From contig JAGGYC010000151.1 in the NCBI GenBank assembly GCA_021162745.1, forward strand, positions 1 to 35,869: DNA of 35,869 nt, in the 5' to 3' direction. Below, piece after piece: positions 16,807-23,453 of this stretch. The stretch comes from Desulfuromonas sp. (lineage in GTDB: Bacteria; Desulfobacterota; Desulfuromonadia; Desulfuromonadales; Desulfuromonadaceae). The notes below the pieces were generated by a model. It ran no database searches. It was not told the DNA's origin and saw only the letters and a list, made by a program, of their open reading frames with translations. Position numbers and translations under genes: made by a program. Numbering within the stretch: position 1 is the stretch's first letter; every line of letters begins with the position of its first letter.

Positions 16807-17253
16807 GATGTCTGATTCAGCAATGGTTTCGCCGCTGTTACTTGCTTTTTTGAAGTAGCGATATCGATCCTTTAAACCATTTTGGTTTCTGTCGAAGTCT
16901 GTTTGAATAACAACTGTATACTGTATGGTGCCATCTCCTGGAATCGATATGATCCACTGTTGTCCCCGGGGAATGGCAATCGCAAGGTCTGTTCCTGTAA
17001 CCGGAACAATCTGAGATCCTTCGATAATCGCTCCACCCTGAAGAGAAAAGTAGGTTTGAAAATCCGTGAAATAGACTTCTTGAGCCAGACGTACATGGCG
17101 CAATGTGGTAGTGACGACGACCATTTTGGCCTTGTCGCGATAGCCCATATAATTGGGGATCGCAATTGTCGCCAGAATACCGATGATGGTTATGACAGTG
17201 AGCAGCTCAATCAGTGTGTAGCCATCCTCATTGGATATTTTCTGCAATTTCAT
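16777..17253 (-). CDS. Type IV pilin-like / pseudopilin protein
   Basis: A 158-aa protein with a classic prepilin N terminus. Leader MKLQKISNEDG is cut before Tyr12, then comes YTLIELLTVITIIGILATIA with the key Glu at mature position 5 and a long hydrophobic helix. The first mature residue is Tyr instead of the usual Phe. The C-terminal half is a beta-rich head (GTDLAIAIPRGQQW, DGTIQYTVVIQTDFDRNQNG) with one D-x-N-x-N-G loop that could bind calcium, as in type II secretion major pseudopilins. No assembly ATPase, platform or prepilin peptidase gene is nearby. The start overlaps the upstream gene by 4 nt (ATGA). Confidence 0.88.
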   Translation of the reverse strand: MKLQKISNEDGYTLIELLTVITIIGILATIAIPNYMGYRDKAKMVVVTTTLRHVRLAQEVYFTDFQTYFSLQGGAIIEGSQIVPVTGTDLAIAIPRGQQWIISIPGDGTIQYTVVIQTDFDRNQNGLKDRYRYFKKASNSGETIAESDISPLLPIDGT

Positions 17254-17804
17254 TGGGCTTTCCCCTCTGTCGTCTCTTCTTTTTTGTTCGTTTCCAGCAA
17301 TGTCAAAACAGGAGTCAAATCCGCTTCCAAGTGATAGGAGAACTGACTGAAGCTCCGGGCAAAGACAGAGGGGAGATAGTCGGGGACAAGTTGCTTGAGC
17401 GTTTTTGGTGGTTGTGGGTGATCTTTCTGATAATTGTGAATGGCCAGCAAAATAAGTGATTGTGTTACGTAGATATTTTGCTGAGGATCAATTTTTTGCG
17501 AAGCCACCGGTTCCGGCTTGCTGTAATAAACAAATGCCTGGACAGCGATAAAAATTAAAAGACAGATGACAAAAATCAATGCAGTGCGATGGCGATACTG
17601 TTTCTGCGCCTCTTTTTTCTGTTGTTCAGAAACCTCCTGCCGCAGTTCGTTGACAATGGTTTCGGCTTGCTTTACTTCTTTGTTGGTCTGTTTGACCACA
17701 CAGTCACCGCAAAGGGTGAAATCATCCTCTTCATAGGCGCACTTTTCTAATATATGTGCACCACATTGGTCACAAACCGTATATTTTTCCTGTTCTTCAT
17801 TCAT
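17250..17804 (-). CDS. Zinc-ribbon, coiled-coil, single-helix membrane protein of unknown function
   Basis: A 184-aa protein that I cannot assign to a family. Residues 11-35 form a four-cysteine zinc ribbon (C11-x-x-C14 and C32-x-x-C35). Residues about 40-70 are charged and heptad-like (coiled coil). Residues about 74-93 are a membrane helix. The remaining 90 residues, predicted periplasmic, include NIYVTQSLILLAIHNYQKDH and a Pro-rich region that resemble small prepilin-head-like segments. AGGAG lies 6 nt before the ATG. It overlaps the pilin-like gene by 4 nt, so the pair is an operon and the protein may assist that pilin. This is inferred from context only. Confidence 0.75.
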   Translation of the reverse strand: MNEEQEKYTVCDQCGAHILEKCAYEEDDFTLCGDCVVKQTNKEVKQAETIVNELRQEVSEQQKKEAQKQYRHRTALIFVICLLIFIAVQAFVYYSKPEPVASQKIDPQQNIYVTQSLILLAIHNYQKDHPQPPKTLKQLVPDYLPSVFARSFSQFSYHLEADLTPVLTLLETNKKEETTEGKAQ

Positions 17805-17845
17805 TTTCGCTCCTGCCTGCTTATCAACTATAAAGATATCATTTA

Positions 17846-17872
17846 ATTATCCACACTTTTGTACTTCGTCAA
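17846..17872 (-). promoter_or_regulatory. Candidate promoter of the zinc-ribbon/pilin operon
   Basis: On the minus strand TTGACG (17872-17867) and GATAAT (17851-17846) are good -35 and -10 boxes, but the spacer is 15 nt, shorter than the usual 17. Confidence 0.3.
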
Positions 17873-17942
17873 GGATTTTAACATGTTGCTTGGGACTTAA
17901 TCCTAATTAATCAGGAAATTGCTGGCATCCCTGACAAAAAAG

Positions 17943-17971
17943 TTGATTTCGAAAGCACCGAACGTTAAACT
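17943..17971 (+). promoter_or_regulatory. Candidate sigma-70 promoter of the moa cluster
   Basis: TTGATT (17943-17948), a 17-nt spacer and TAAACT (17966-17971), each matching four of six consensus bases, lie about 65 nt before the chosen moaA start. I saw no recognisable Moco riboswitch in this leader. Confidence 0.35.
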
Positions 17972-18034
17972 TACCAATAAAGAACTTTTTCTAACATGGA
18001 TCGCTCAAAACAAAACATTCTTGGTGGATTTATA

Positions 18035-19015
18035 ATGATGAACCCTCTCTATGATCGCTATCAGCGGCGGATTAATTATTTACGACTCTCCATAACGGAT
18101 CGTTGTAACTTTCGTTGTATCTATTGTATGCCATCTGCCGGTGTTGACAAATGCACCCATGGTGACATCCTGAGCTACGAAAAATTCTTAATGATTTCTG
18201 AAACGGCACTCTCTCTGGGCGTGGAGAAAATTCGCATTACGGGTGGCGAGCCACTGGTTCGTAAAGGGATCCTCCCTTTTCTTGACCAATTAAGTTCTCT
18301 CCAAGGGCTTAAGCAGCTTGTTTTGACAACCAATGGATTTAATCTCTTACAGATGGCGGGTTCATTGCGTGAAATAGGTATTCAGCGCTTAAATGTCAGT
18401 CTTGATACACTCAAGCCATCCCGTTTTGAATCAATCACCCGAATAGGGACGTTCGAGCCTGTCTGGAATGGGATTTTGCATGCCGATTCACTTGGGCTGC
18501 CCCTTAAACTTAATATGGTCGTCATGAAGGGGATTAATGATGATGAAATTATAGACTTCGCAGCCCTGACATTAAAATACAACTGGTCGGTTCGTTTTAT
18601 TGAATACATGCCTAATTCGGACGGTAGTCAGCAGGAGCGTGGACTTTCTGCTGATGATATCTATCAGCGAATAAATGCCATTTATCCTCTTGAAAAGATT
18701 GACAGTCATGAACTGGCTGGTCCGGCGAGCAACTATCGGATCAATGGGGCCAGGGGGAGTATTGGCATCATCTCAGCACTTTCTTGTTCTTTTTGCTCCT
18801 CCTGTAATCGTATACGTGTTACCTCTACGGGGATGATGCGTAACTGCCTTTTTGCTGACAGCGAAACCGACCTGCGTCCATACTTGGAAGTCAGCGACAG
18901 GGAAGGGCTCAAAGCTGCCATCAAGTCAAATGTCGATAAGAAACCTCGCAGGCATCATGTTGGCTGGGGTAATAATCATTCACCGGCATTACACATGTCA
19001 AAGGTCGGCGGATAA
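18035..19015 (+). CDS. moaA: GTP 3',8-cyclase (MoaA), radical SAM enzyme of molybdenum cofactor synthesis
   Basis: A 326-aa enzyme that turns GTP into 3',8-cyclo-dihydro-GTP, the first Moco step. The radical-SAM cluster site is C24-N-F-R-C28-I-Y-C31. The second 4Fe-4S site is Cys254, Cys257 and Cys271, in the C-x2-C-x13-C pattern. The C-terminal Gly-Gly (KVGG), needed for activity in the family, is present. I chose the ATG at 18035 because GGTGGA precedes it. An ATG at 17996 adds 13 residues and has no ribosome site. It heads moaA, moaE-like, moaC and mogA. The region is more AT-rich than the lepA-mutM array. Confidence 0.95.
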   Translation: MMNPLYDRYQRRINYLRLSITDRCNFRCIYCMPSAGVDKCTHGDILSYEKFLMISETALSLGVEKIRITGGEPLVRKGILPFLDQLSSLQGLKQLVLTTNGFNLLQMAGSLREIGIQRLNVSLDTLKPSRFESITRIGTFEPVWNGILHADSLGLPLKLNMVVMKGINDDEIIDFAALTLKYNWSVRFIEYMPNSDGSQQERGLSADDIYQRINAIYPLEKIDSHELAGPASNYRINGARGSIGIISALSCSFCSSCNRIRVTSTGMMRNCLFADSETDLRPYLEVSDREGLKAAIKSNVDKKPRRHHVGWGNNHSPALHMSKVGG

Positions 19016-19036
19016 GAGACTATTGAGGAGTTGGGG

Positions 19037-19411
19037 ATGGATATATCGCAAACCATTGCTGAGATGAAACAGGATCCAAATTTTGCTGACAATGTTGGTA
19101 TGGTGCTGATTCATAACGGTATCGTACGTGGTTGGTCGAGAAGTGATGGCTCTTCCATCTGCGAGATGGAAGTTAATTCAGATCTGGATAAAATTGAATC
19201 GATCCGTTGTGATATCGAGCAGATGGAGGGGATCTACAAGGTGGCCGTTGAGGCGCATTCGGGCATTATGAAGCCTGGCGATGATGTTCTGTTCCTTGTT
19301 GTCGCCGGTGATATCCGGGAAAATGTTAAACCCGCCCTGGCATTGATGCTCGATCGCGTCAAGACTGAAGCCGTTTCTAAAAGGGAAGTGTACCGAGAGG
19401 ATGCCTCATGA
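19037..19411 (+). CDS. Diverged MoaE-like protein (molybdopterin synthase large-subunit family)
   Basis: A 124-aa protein placed between moaA and moaC. It aligns loosely with MoaE, with an N-terminal strand (VGMVLIHNGIVRGWSR) matching the family's G-x-V-x-F-x-G-x-V-R and a C-terminal LDRVKTEAVSKRE matching the catalytic YLKTRAPFWKRE region of E. coli MoaE. The usual HR-x-G segment is HSGIMKPGD here, the later HR-x-x-AF motif is missing, and the spacing between the two lysines is one residue shorter. MoaE inserts sulfur into precursor Z with MoaD, and no moaD gene is in the window. It may be a non-catalytic paralogue. GAGGAG precedes the ATG, and it overlaps moaC by 4 nt. Confidence 0.65.
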   Translation: MDISQTIAEMKQDPNFADNVGMVLIHNGIVRGWSRSDGSSICEMEVNSDLDKIESIRCDIEQMEGIYKVAVEAHSGIMKPGDDVLFLVVAGDIRENVKPALALMLDRVKTEAVSKREVYREDAS

Positions 19412-19887
19412 GTTTTAATCATTTTGATGATCGTGGCCAAGCTATTATGGTTGATGTCAGCGCCAAGCAAAAGACCATGCGTACGGCAACAGCCTCTGCG
19501 CAGGTTTATATGTCATCAGATATTTTACAGGCAATTCTTGATGGCAAAAGTAATAAGGGCGATGTTCTTGGCGTTGCCCGTCTGGCAGGGATTGCCGCCA
19601 GTAAAAAGACATCCGATTTGATTCCGTTGTCCCATCCGCTCTCGATTCATCATGCCGCAGTGGAATTTAACTGCGATGTCGATCGTGGTATCATTGAGGC
19701 CTGCGCAACTGTTCGTGCTTATGAACGAACGGGTGTCGAGATGGAAGCGATGGTGTCAGCCTCCCTTGCCGCTTTGACGATTTACGATATGTGTAAAGGT
19801 GCTGATAAGAGTATCCGCATTGAACAGGTGAAGTTGCTGTTTAAAGAGGGTGGGAAAAGCGGAACCTATCGTGCGAAGGAAGCATGA
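19408..19887 (+). CDS. moaC: Cyclic pyranopterin monophosphate synthase (MoaC)
   Basis: A 159-aa enzyme that converts the MoaA product to cyclic pyranopterin monophosphate. Conserved stretches are present: MVDVSAKQKTMRTATA, KGDVLGVARLAGI(A)ASKKTSDLIPLSHPL and YERTGVEMEAMVSASLAALTIYDMCK, which includes the active-site Lys and Asp pair near the last motif. Length is normal. The usual Cys in LIPLCHPL is Ser here. It overlaps its neighbours by 4 nt on both sides (ATGA), so the cluster is translationally coupled. Confidence 0.95.
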   Translation: MSFNHFDDRGQAIMVDVSAKQKTMRTATASAQVYMSSDILQAILDGKSNKGDVLGVARLAGIAASKKTSDLIPLSHPLSIHHAAVEFNCDVDRGIIEACATVRAYERTGVEMEAMVSASLAALTIYDMCKGADKSIRIEQVKLLFKEGGKSGTYRAKEA

Positions 19888-20402
19888 AGGCCGCCGTCCT
19901 TATTCTGTCCGACAAGGGGGCTGCCGGTGAACGAGAAGATCTCAGTGGTCCGGCATTGATCAATTGGCTCTCACAGCAAGATGTGGAAACCGTTCGCTAT
20001 GAAATGATTCCTGATGATTTCGATATTATCGTCGCAACTTTGACGAATTGGGCCGATGATGAATTTTGTCAGCTCATTATTACATGCGGCGGCACAGGTG
20101 TGTCACCGCGCGACGTAACCCCTGAAGCAACATTGCAGGTTGTCGATCGTACGTTACCTGGTTTTGGCGAACTGATGCGTGCCGAAAGCCTGAAAATTAC
20201 ACCGATGGCGATTTTGTCACGAGCAATGGCCGGTATTCGCGGCAAATGCCTGATTATTAATCTTCCAGGTAGCCCCAAGGCTGCCCTGGAAAATCTTGAA
20301 GCGGTGTGGGCAGCAATCCCGCACGCTGTTGACAAAATCTGCGGTGACAAAGGTGATTGTGCTGATCTTTATCGTCAGATTCGAGAGAGTAAGTCCAGAT
20401 AA
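19884..20402 (+). CDS. mogA: Molybdopterin adenylyltransferase (MogA/MoaB family)
   Basis: A 172-aa protein that activates molybdopterin with AMP before molybdate insertion. Motifs are AVLILSDKGAAGEREDLSGP at the start, ITCGGTGVSPRDVTPEA (about 69-85), and the late LIINLPGSPKAALENLEAV. MogA and MoaB share these and I cannot separate them by sight, though the SDKG(A) start and length favour MogA-type. It overlaps moaC by 4 nt. No moeA is in the window, so the adenylylated product must be used by an enzyme coded elsewhere. Confidence 0.9.
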   Translation: MKAAVLILSDKGAAGEREDLSGPALINWLSQQDVETVRYEMIPDDFDIIVATLTNWADDEFCQLIITCGGTGVSPRDVTPEATLQVVDRTLPGFGELMRAESLKITPMAILSRAMAGIRGKCLIINLPGSPKAALENLEAVWAAIPHAVDKICGDKGDCADLYRQIRESKSR

Positions 20403-20487
20403 AAGACTTGCGACCTTTGTAAACATCACTCATTATGTTTGCTTTCGCAGCAACTGTTACGGAAGTATTTCATAAGGATAAATAGTT

Positions 20488-21252
20488 ATGAGTTGGTTGT
20501 CAGGAGTTATAGGCGGTGGTCTTGGAGCGATGATTGCCGGGCCATTCGGTGCGGTGATCGGTGCTGCTCTCGGTGCCGGGATGGGTAATACCCAAGGGCT
20601 TCCGCAAGGACGGACAGGCGGATTTAATCAGTCTCAGCAACGTCAGACCATCTTTTTTACCGCAGCTTTTTCCATGGTTGGAAAACTGGCCAAGGCTGAT
20701 GGGCGAGTCTGCCCAGATGAAATTGCCGCCATCGAAAAAATCTCAAAAGAAGCTCTGGGGCTGGATGACCAGACCCGCGCTTATGCGATCAATGTTTTCA
20801 CCCAGGCCAAGGATAGCCCCGAATCTTTCAGCGATTACGCCAGGCAGTTCGGTAGCCTGTTTTCGCAGGATCAGCAGCTGTGCAGTTTCATGATCAGCTT
20901 CCTGTTCCAGGTCGCTATGGCCGACGGTGAACTGCACCCCCAGGAAGAGAGCATGCTGCTGGAAGCGAAGGCAGCTTTCCGCATTCCGGAAGCCCTCTAC
21001 CAGTCATTGCGTAGTCGTTATGTCGGACTGCATTCTTCGGGCGTCAGTCTGAAAAAACACTATGAGAACCTTGGTGTTTCCAGCGATACATCGAGTGCAG
21101 ACATCAAAAAAGCGTATCGCCAGAAAGCCATTGAATTTCATCCGGACAAGATCGAGGGAAAAGGTCTGCCACCGGAATTTATCAAGTTTGCCAATGACCG
21201 ACTGGCGGAAATCAACGAGTCGTACGATGCCATTATGTCGGCAAGAAAATAG
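20488..21252 (+). CDS. Glycine-zipper / TerB / DnaJ-domain protein (DjlA-like)
   Basis: A 254-aa protein with three parts. Residues 6-33 are a Gly/Ala-rich hydrophobic zipper (GGGLGAMIAGPFGAVIGAAL), suggesting membrane association. Residues about 54-165 match the TerB/DjlA N-terminal helical domain (AAFSMVGKLAKADGRVCPDE and VAMADGELHPQEE, two acidic metal-binding-like loops). Residues about 190-252 are a J domain (HYENLGVSSDTSSADIKKAY) with the HPD triad at 218-220, which stimulates Hsp70 ATPase. DjlA works as a DnaK co-chaperone at the inner membrane. AAGGA is upstream with a long spacer of about 10 nt. It stands alone between the moa cluster and the pyr leader. Confidence 0.85.
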   Translation: MSWLSGVIGGGLGAMIAGPFGAVIGAALGAGMGNTQGLPQGRTGGFNQSQQRQTIFFTAAFSMVGKLAKADGRVCPDEIAAIEKISKEALGLDDQTRAYAINVFTQAKDSPESFSDYARQFGSLFSQDQQLCSFMISFLFQVAMADGELHPQEESMLLEAKAAFRIPEALYQSLRSRYVGLHSSGVSLKKHYENLGVSSDTSSADIKKAYRQKAIEFHPDKIEGKGLPPEFIKFANDRLAEINESYDAIMSARK

Positions 21253-21278
21253 TAACTCCTGAACGGTTTCCTAGTGAT

Positions 21279-21307
21279 CCTCCCCACAATTCCAATGTGT
21301 GGGGAGG
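21279..21307 (+). terminator. Strong hairpin after the J-domain gene, terminator without a T-tract
   Basis: CCTCCCCACA and TGTGGGGAGG form a 10-bp GC-rich stem with a 9-nt loop, 27 bp after the stop. It is followed by a G-rich tract, not T, so it may end transcription poorly or act as an mRNA-stabilising hairpin. Confidence 0.5.
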
Positions 21308-21356
21308 GGCAGGGGGCTCAGTTTGATTGAATACCTCTTTCTTCACAGATAATCCG

Positions 21357-21404
21357 CAATGCTGACAGGGAATCTTTTCTCTTGACTTAACCCTGTCGGC
21401 ATTG
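21357..21404 (+). promoter_or_regulatory. Inverted repeat over a candidate pyr promoter
   Basis: CAATGCTGACAGGG (21357-21370) and CCCTGTCGGCATTG (21391-21404) can pair over 14 bp with one wobble. The 20-nt loop holds TTGACT (21382-21387), a good -35 box. The matching -10 is unclear (TACTTT at 21406-21411 with an 18-nt spacer, or TAAAAT at 21415-21420 with a different -35). It may be an operator or a structured leader. Confidence 0.4.
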
Positions 21405-21434
21405 TTACTTTCGCTAAAATTTATCTTTTCTCCA

Positions 21435-21467
21435 CCTTTTAATTTGATCCAGAGAGATCAGCAAAGG
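21435..21467 (+). promoter_or_regulatory. PyrR RNA-binding hairpin in the pyr operon leader
   Basis: The stretch GATCCAGAGAGATC (21446-21459) closely follows the Bacillus PyrR binding consensus ARUCCNGNGAGGYU. TGATC and GATCA form the upper stem around a CAGAGA hexaloop. CCTTT (21435-21439) pairs with AAAGG (21463-21467) as the lower stem, with an internal loop between. In Bacillus this hairpin is the anti-antiterminator that UMP-bound PyrR stabilises. pyrR is the first gene downstream, so autoregulation is the natural reading. The mismatches to consensus (A for G, C for U) preserve pairing in the stem. Confidence 0.8.
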
Positions 21468-21476
21468 CGGCACAAA

Positions 21477-21587
21477 ATGCACGTGCGAACACCACAGTTA
21501 TATTCAGATGCCTTTTCACTTTATTTAGTGGAGAGGTATTTTTTTTGTCCGTCATGTCAGATCATGCCTGAAAATATCGTTCATTGA
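21477..21587 (+). CDS. Candidate pyr leader ORF, 36 codons, crossing the attenuator
   Basis: An ATG at 21477 opens a 36-codon frame (MHVRTPQLYSDAFSLYLVER and so on) that runs through the terminator hairpin and ends at a TGA 8 nt before the pyrR ATG. AAAGG at 21463-21467, 9 nt upstream, could be its ribosome site, and the same AAAGG is part of the PyrR hairpin. pyrR itself has no clear ribosome site, which fits coupling from this frame. No homologue is recognised and the frame could be chance, because the T8 tract yields two Phe codons in any case. Confidence 0.35.
   Translation: MHVRTPQLYSDAFSLYLVERYFFCPSCQIMPENIVH
21508..21546 (+). terminator. Intrinsic terminator of the PyrR attenuator
   Basis: Thirteen consecutive base pairs (three of them G-U) form between 21508-21520 (ATGCCTTTTCACT) and 21527-21539 (AGTGGAGAGGTAT), with a 6-nt loop and a run of eight T to 21546. 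GCCTTT in the left arm (21510-21515) can instead pair with AAAGGC (21463-21468), giving an antiterminator that excludes both the terminator and the PyrR hairpin. Confidence 0.85.
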
Positions 21588-21595
21588 GTTTGTAG

Positions 21596-22150
21596 ATGGG
21601 GGTGGCTTTGCAGGAAACCGTAGGGGAAACAGTCCTTTTGGATAGTGACGCAATCAAGCGCGCTATGACGCGGATTGCTCATGAAATTCTGGAAAAAAAC
21701 AGGGGTTGTGAAGGTCTTGTTCTGATTGGAATTCGTACTGGTGGTGACCATTTAGCGCACCTGCTTCGCCAACGTATTTATGACATTGAAGGGATCGAGG
21801 TTCCTTTAGGGGCTGTGGATGTCACCATGTATCGTGATGATGTCGCCAGTGGTGTTACCCGTCCGATGGGAAAGACAGATATTCCGTTTGCCCTGGATGA
21901 TTGTCATGTCATTTTGGTTGACGAAGTGCTCTATACCGGTCGTACTATACGTGCCGCCATGGATGCCCTGATGGATATTGGTCGGCCCAGCAGTATTCAA
22001 CTAGCGGTGCTGGTTGATCGCGGTCATCGGGAACTGCCGATCCGTGCCGATTATGTCGGTCGCAATGTGCCCTCGGCGCGGGAAGAAAAGATTGAAGTTA
22101 CTTTTGATGAGGCATTATTGCCGTTAGAGGTTCGTTTGCTCAAGCCTTGA
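21596..22150 (+). CDS. pyrR: Pyrimidine operon regulator PyrR / uracil phosphoribosyltransferase
   Basis: A 184-aa protein of the type I phosphoribosyltransferase fold. PyrR binds the pyr leader RNA when UMP is high and, in many members, also makes UMP from uracil and PRPP. The PRPP-binding signature is VILVDEVLYTGRTIRAAM (about 104-121). Other PyrR stretches are GIRTGGDHLA near 45-54 and YRDDVASGVTRPMGKTDIPF. The ATG at 21596 has no good ribosome site. A GTG at 21602 is an alternative start, and coupling to the leader frame is possible. The gene opens pyrR-pyrB-pyrC-carA-carB. A palindromic repeat starts right after its stop codon. Confidence 0.93.
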   Translation: MGVALQETVGETVLLDSDAIKRAMTRIAHEILEKNRGCEGLVLIGIRTGGDHLAHLLRQRIYDIEGIEVPLGAVDVTMYRDDVASGVTRPMGKTDIPFALDDCHVILVDEVLYTGRTIRAAMDALMDIGRPSSIQLAVLVDRGHRELPIRADYVGRNVPSAREEKIEVTFDEALLPLEVRLLKP

Positions 22151-22276
22151 ATGGCGTCGCAAAAAGTCCGTTCTGCTGCGTTACAGCGGGTTTTCAAAAC
22201 CTCGACATACAACATCGTATGCCTTCGTCCTTGAAAAACCACTAAGCCTTGCTGAACGAAGTTTTTGCTTAGCCAT
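22151..22276. repeat. Dispersed palindromic intergenic repeat, copy 2
   Basis: A 126-bp copy of the element at 2655-2777, starting on the base after the pyrR stop. Both ends are the same as in copy 1 (ATGGCGTCGCAAAAAGTCCG at the left and TTTTTGCTTAGCCAT at the right). The central CTCGACATAC and GTATGCCTTCG segments are shared, with differences concentrated in the loops. It lies inside the pyr operon, 56 bp before pyrB. Confidence 0.85.
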
Positions 22277-22332
22277 TATCGTTTATAAAGTTCATTTTTG
22301 CGAGATTGAGTAGAGATAAAGGGGGACGTAGT

Positions 22333-23280
22333 ATGGCGTTTTTGCACAAGCACATTATCGGAACAAAACAGCTGTCCAAAGAGGATATTGAACTGATTCT
22401 CGAAACGGCTGAAAGTTTCAAGGAAGTCAACCAGCGTGAGATTAAAAAAGTTCCTACGTTGCGTGGCAAAACCATCATCAATCTGTTTTATGAAAACAGT
22501 ACCCGCACCCGGACCTCTTTTGAGTTGGCCGGCAAACGGATGTCGGCGGATACCATCAATATCTCGGCCTCCGGCTCTTCGGTAACCAAAGGGGAGACAT
22601 TGGAAGATACGGCCAAGAATATTGAAGCCATGGATGCCGATGTGATCATCATGCGCCACTCCTGTTCCGGGGCTCCGGAGTACTTGGCCAAGCGTTTGAC
22701 CAAGTGTTCGGTAGTCAATGCCGGTGACGGTTTCCATGAACATCCCAGTCAGGCGCTGCTTGACCTGATGACCATCAAGGAGCACAAGGGGAAAATCGAG
22801 GGATTGACTGTTGCCATCATCGGCGACATTGCCCGTAGCCGTGTTGCCCGTTCCAACCTCTACGCCCTGAAGACCATGGGCGCTACGGTTCGACTGGCTG
22901 GACCCGCAACCATGTTGCCGACCGGTCTTGAAGAGATGGGGGCCGAAGTCTATACCGACATCAATAAGGCGATCAAGGATGCCGACGTTGTTATGATGTT
23001 GCGGATCCAGATGGAGCGGGAAGGGGGCAACACCCTGATGCCGACTCTGCGAGAATATGCACAGTTCTTTGCTCTGAATACCGAGAACATCAAGTTGGCC
23101 AAGCCGGATGCGATCGTCATGCACCCTGGTCCCCTGAACCGTGGTGTTGAGATCTCCTCATACGTCGCTGACGGTGAGCAGAATGTCATTCTCGAACAGG
23201 TTGAAAACGGCGTTGCCGTCCGTATGGCCTTGCTGTACTTGCTGGCCGGCGGCAGTGACGAAGAGAAGAACGATTCGTAA
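22333..23280 (+). CDS. pyrB: Aspartate carbamoyltransferase catalytic subunit
   Basis: A 315-aa enzyme that joins carbamoyl phosphate and aspartate, the committed pyrimidine step. The carbamoyl-phosphate site S56-T-R-T-R60 lies in [13 protein letters not shown], the [12 protein letters not shown] motif is near 136-147, and the aspartate-site residues are in [11 protein letters not shown]. Length is normal for the catalytic chain, and no pyrI regulatory subunit is present. I chose the ATG at 22333 ([15 protein letters not shown]) with GGGGG about 7 nt upstream over a start at 22306 that adds nine unlikely residues. A 282-codon antisense frame is a shadow. Confidence 0.95.
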   Translation: MAFLHKHIIGTKQLSKEDIELILETAESFKEVNQREIKKVPTLRGKTIINLFYENSTRTRTSFELAGKRMSADTINISASGSSVTKGETLEDTAKNIEAMDADVIIMRHSCSGAPEYLAKRLTKCSVVNAGDGFHEHPSQALLDLMTIKEHKGKIEGLTVAIIGDIARSRVARSNLYALKTMGATVRLAGPATMLPTGLEEMGAEVYTDINKAIKDADVVMMLRIQMEREGGNTLMPTLREYAQFFALNTENIKLAKPDAIVMHPGPLNRGVEISSYVADGEQNVILEQVENGVAVRMALLYLLAGGSDEEKNDS

Positions 23281-23284
23281 CTTG

Positions 23285-23414
23285 TTCAGCTGGATGGGAT
23301 CGTGACACCCTTATCAATGGACGCAAAATCCCATCCGTGGGGCTTGTCGTCGCTGTCCATGGCGACAAACATCCTTGCTATGGCTGTCACAATCCCATCA
23401 GGCGAAATGCTGAA
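23285..23414 (+). ncRNA. Structured element between pyrB and pyrC with alternative pairings
   Basis: GATGGGATCGTGACA (23293-23307) pairs with TGTCACAATCCCATC (23385-23399), with a single C-A mismatch over 15 positions. Flanking TTCAGC (23285-23290) and GCTGAA (23409-23414) extend the stem. A second ATCCCATC at 23328-23335 can capture the same left arm, so two exclusive folds exist. TTGTCG (23344-23349) and CGACAA (23363-23368) form an inner hairpin. There is no T-tract and no convincing reading frame. It may be a regulatory RNA or a small MITE-like repeat. Confidence 0.5.
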
Positions 23415-23453
23415 AAGTTACAAACGATAAAATTTCTCGCAAAGAGGTGCAAA

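Noticed and set aside
17880-18034. Molybdenum cofactor riboswitch upstream of moaA
   Set aside because: The leader is AT-rich and short and I could not find the conserved paired core of the Moco motif. An Rfam search would settle it.
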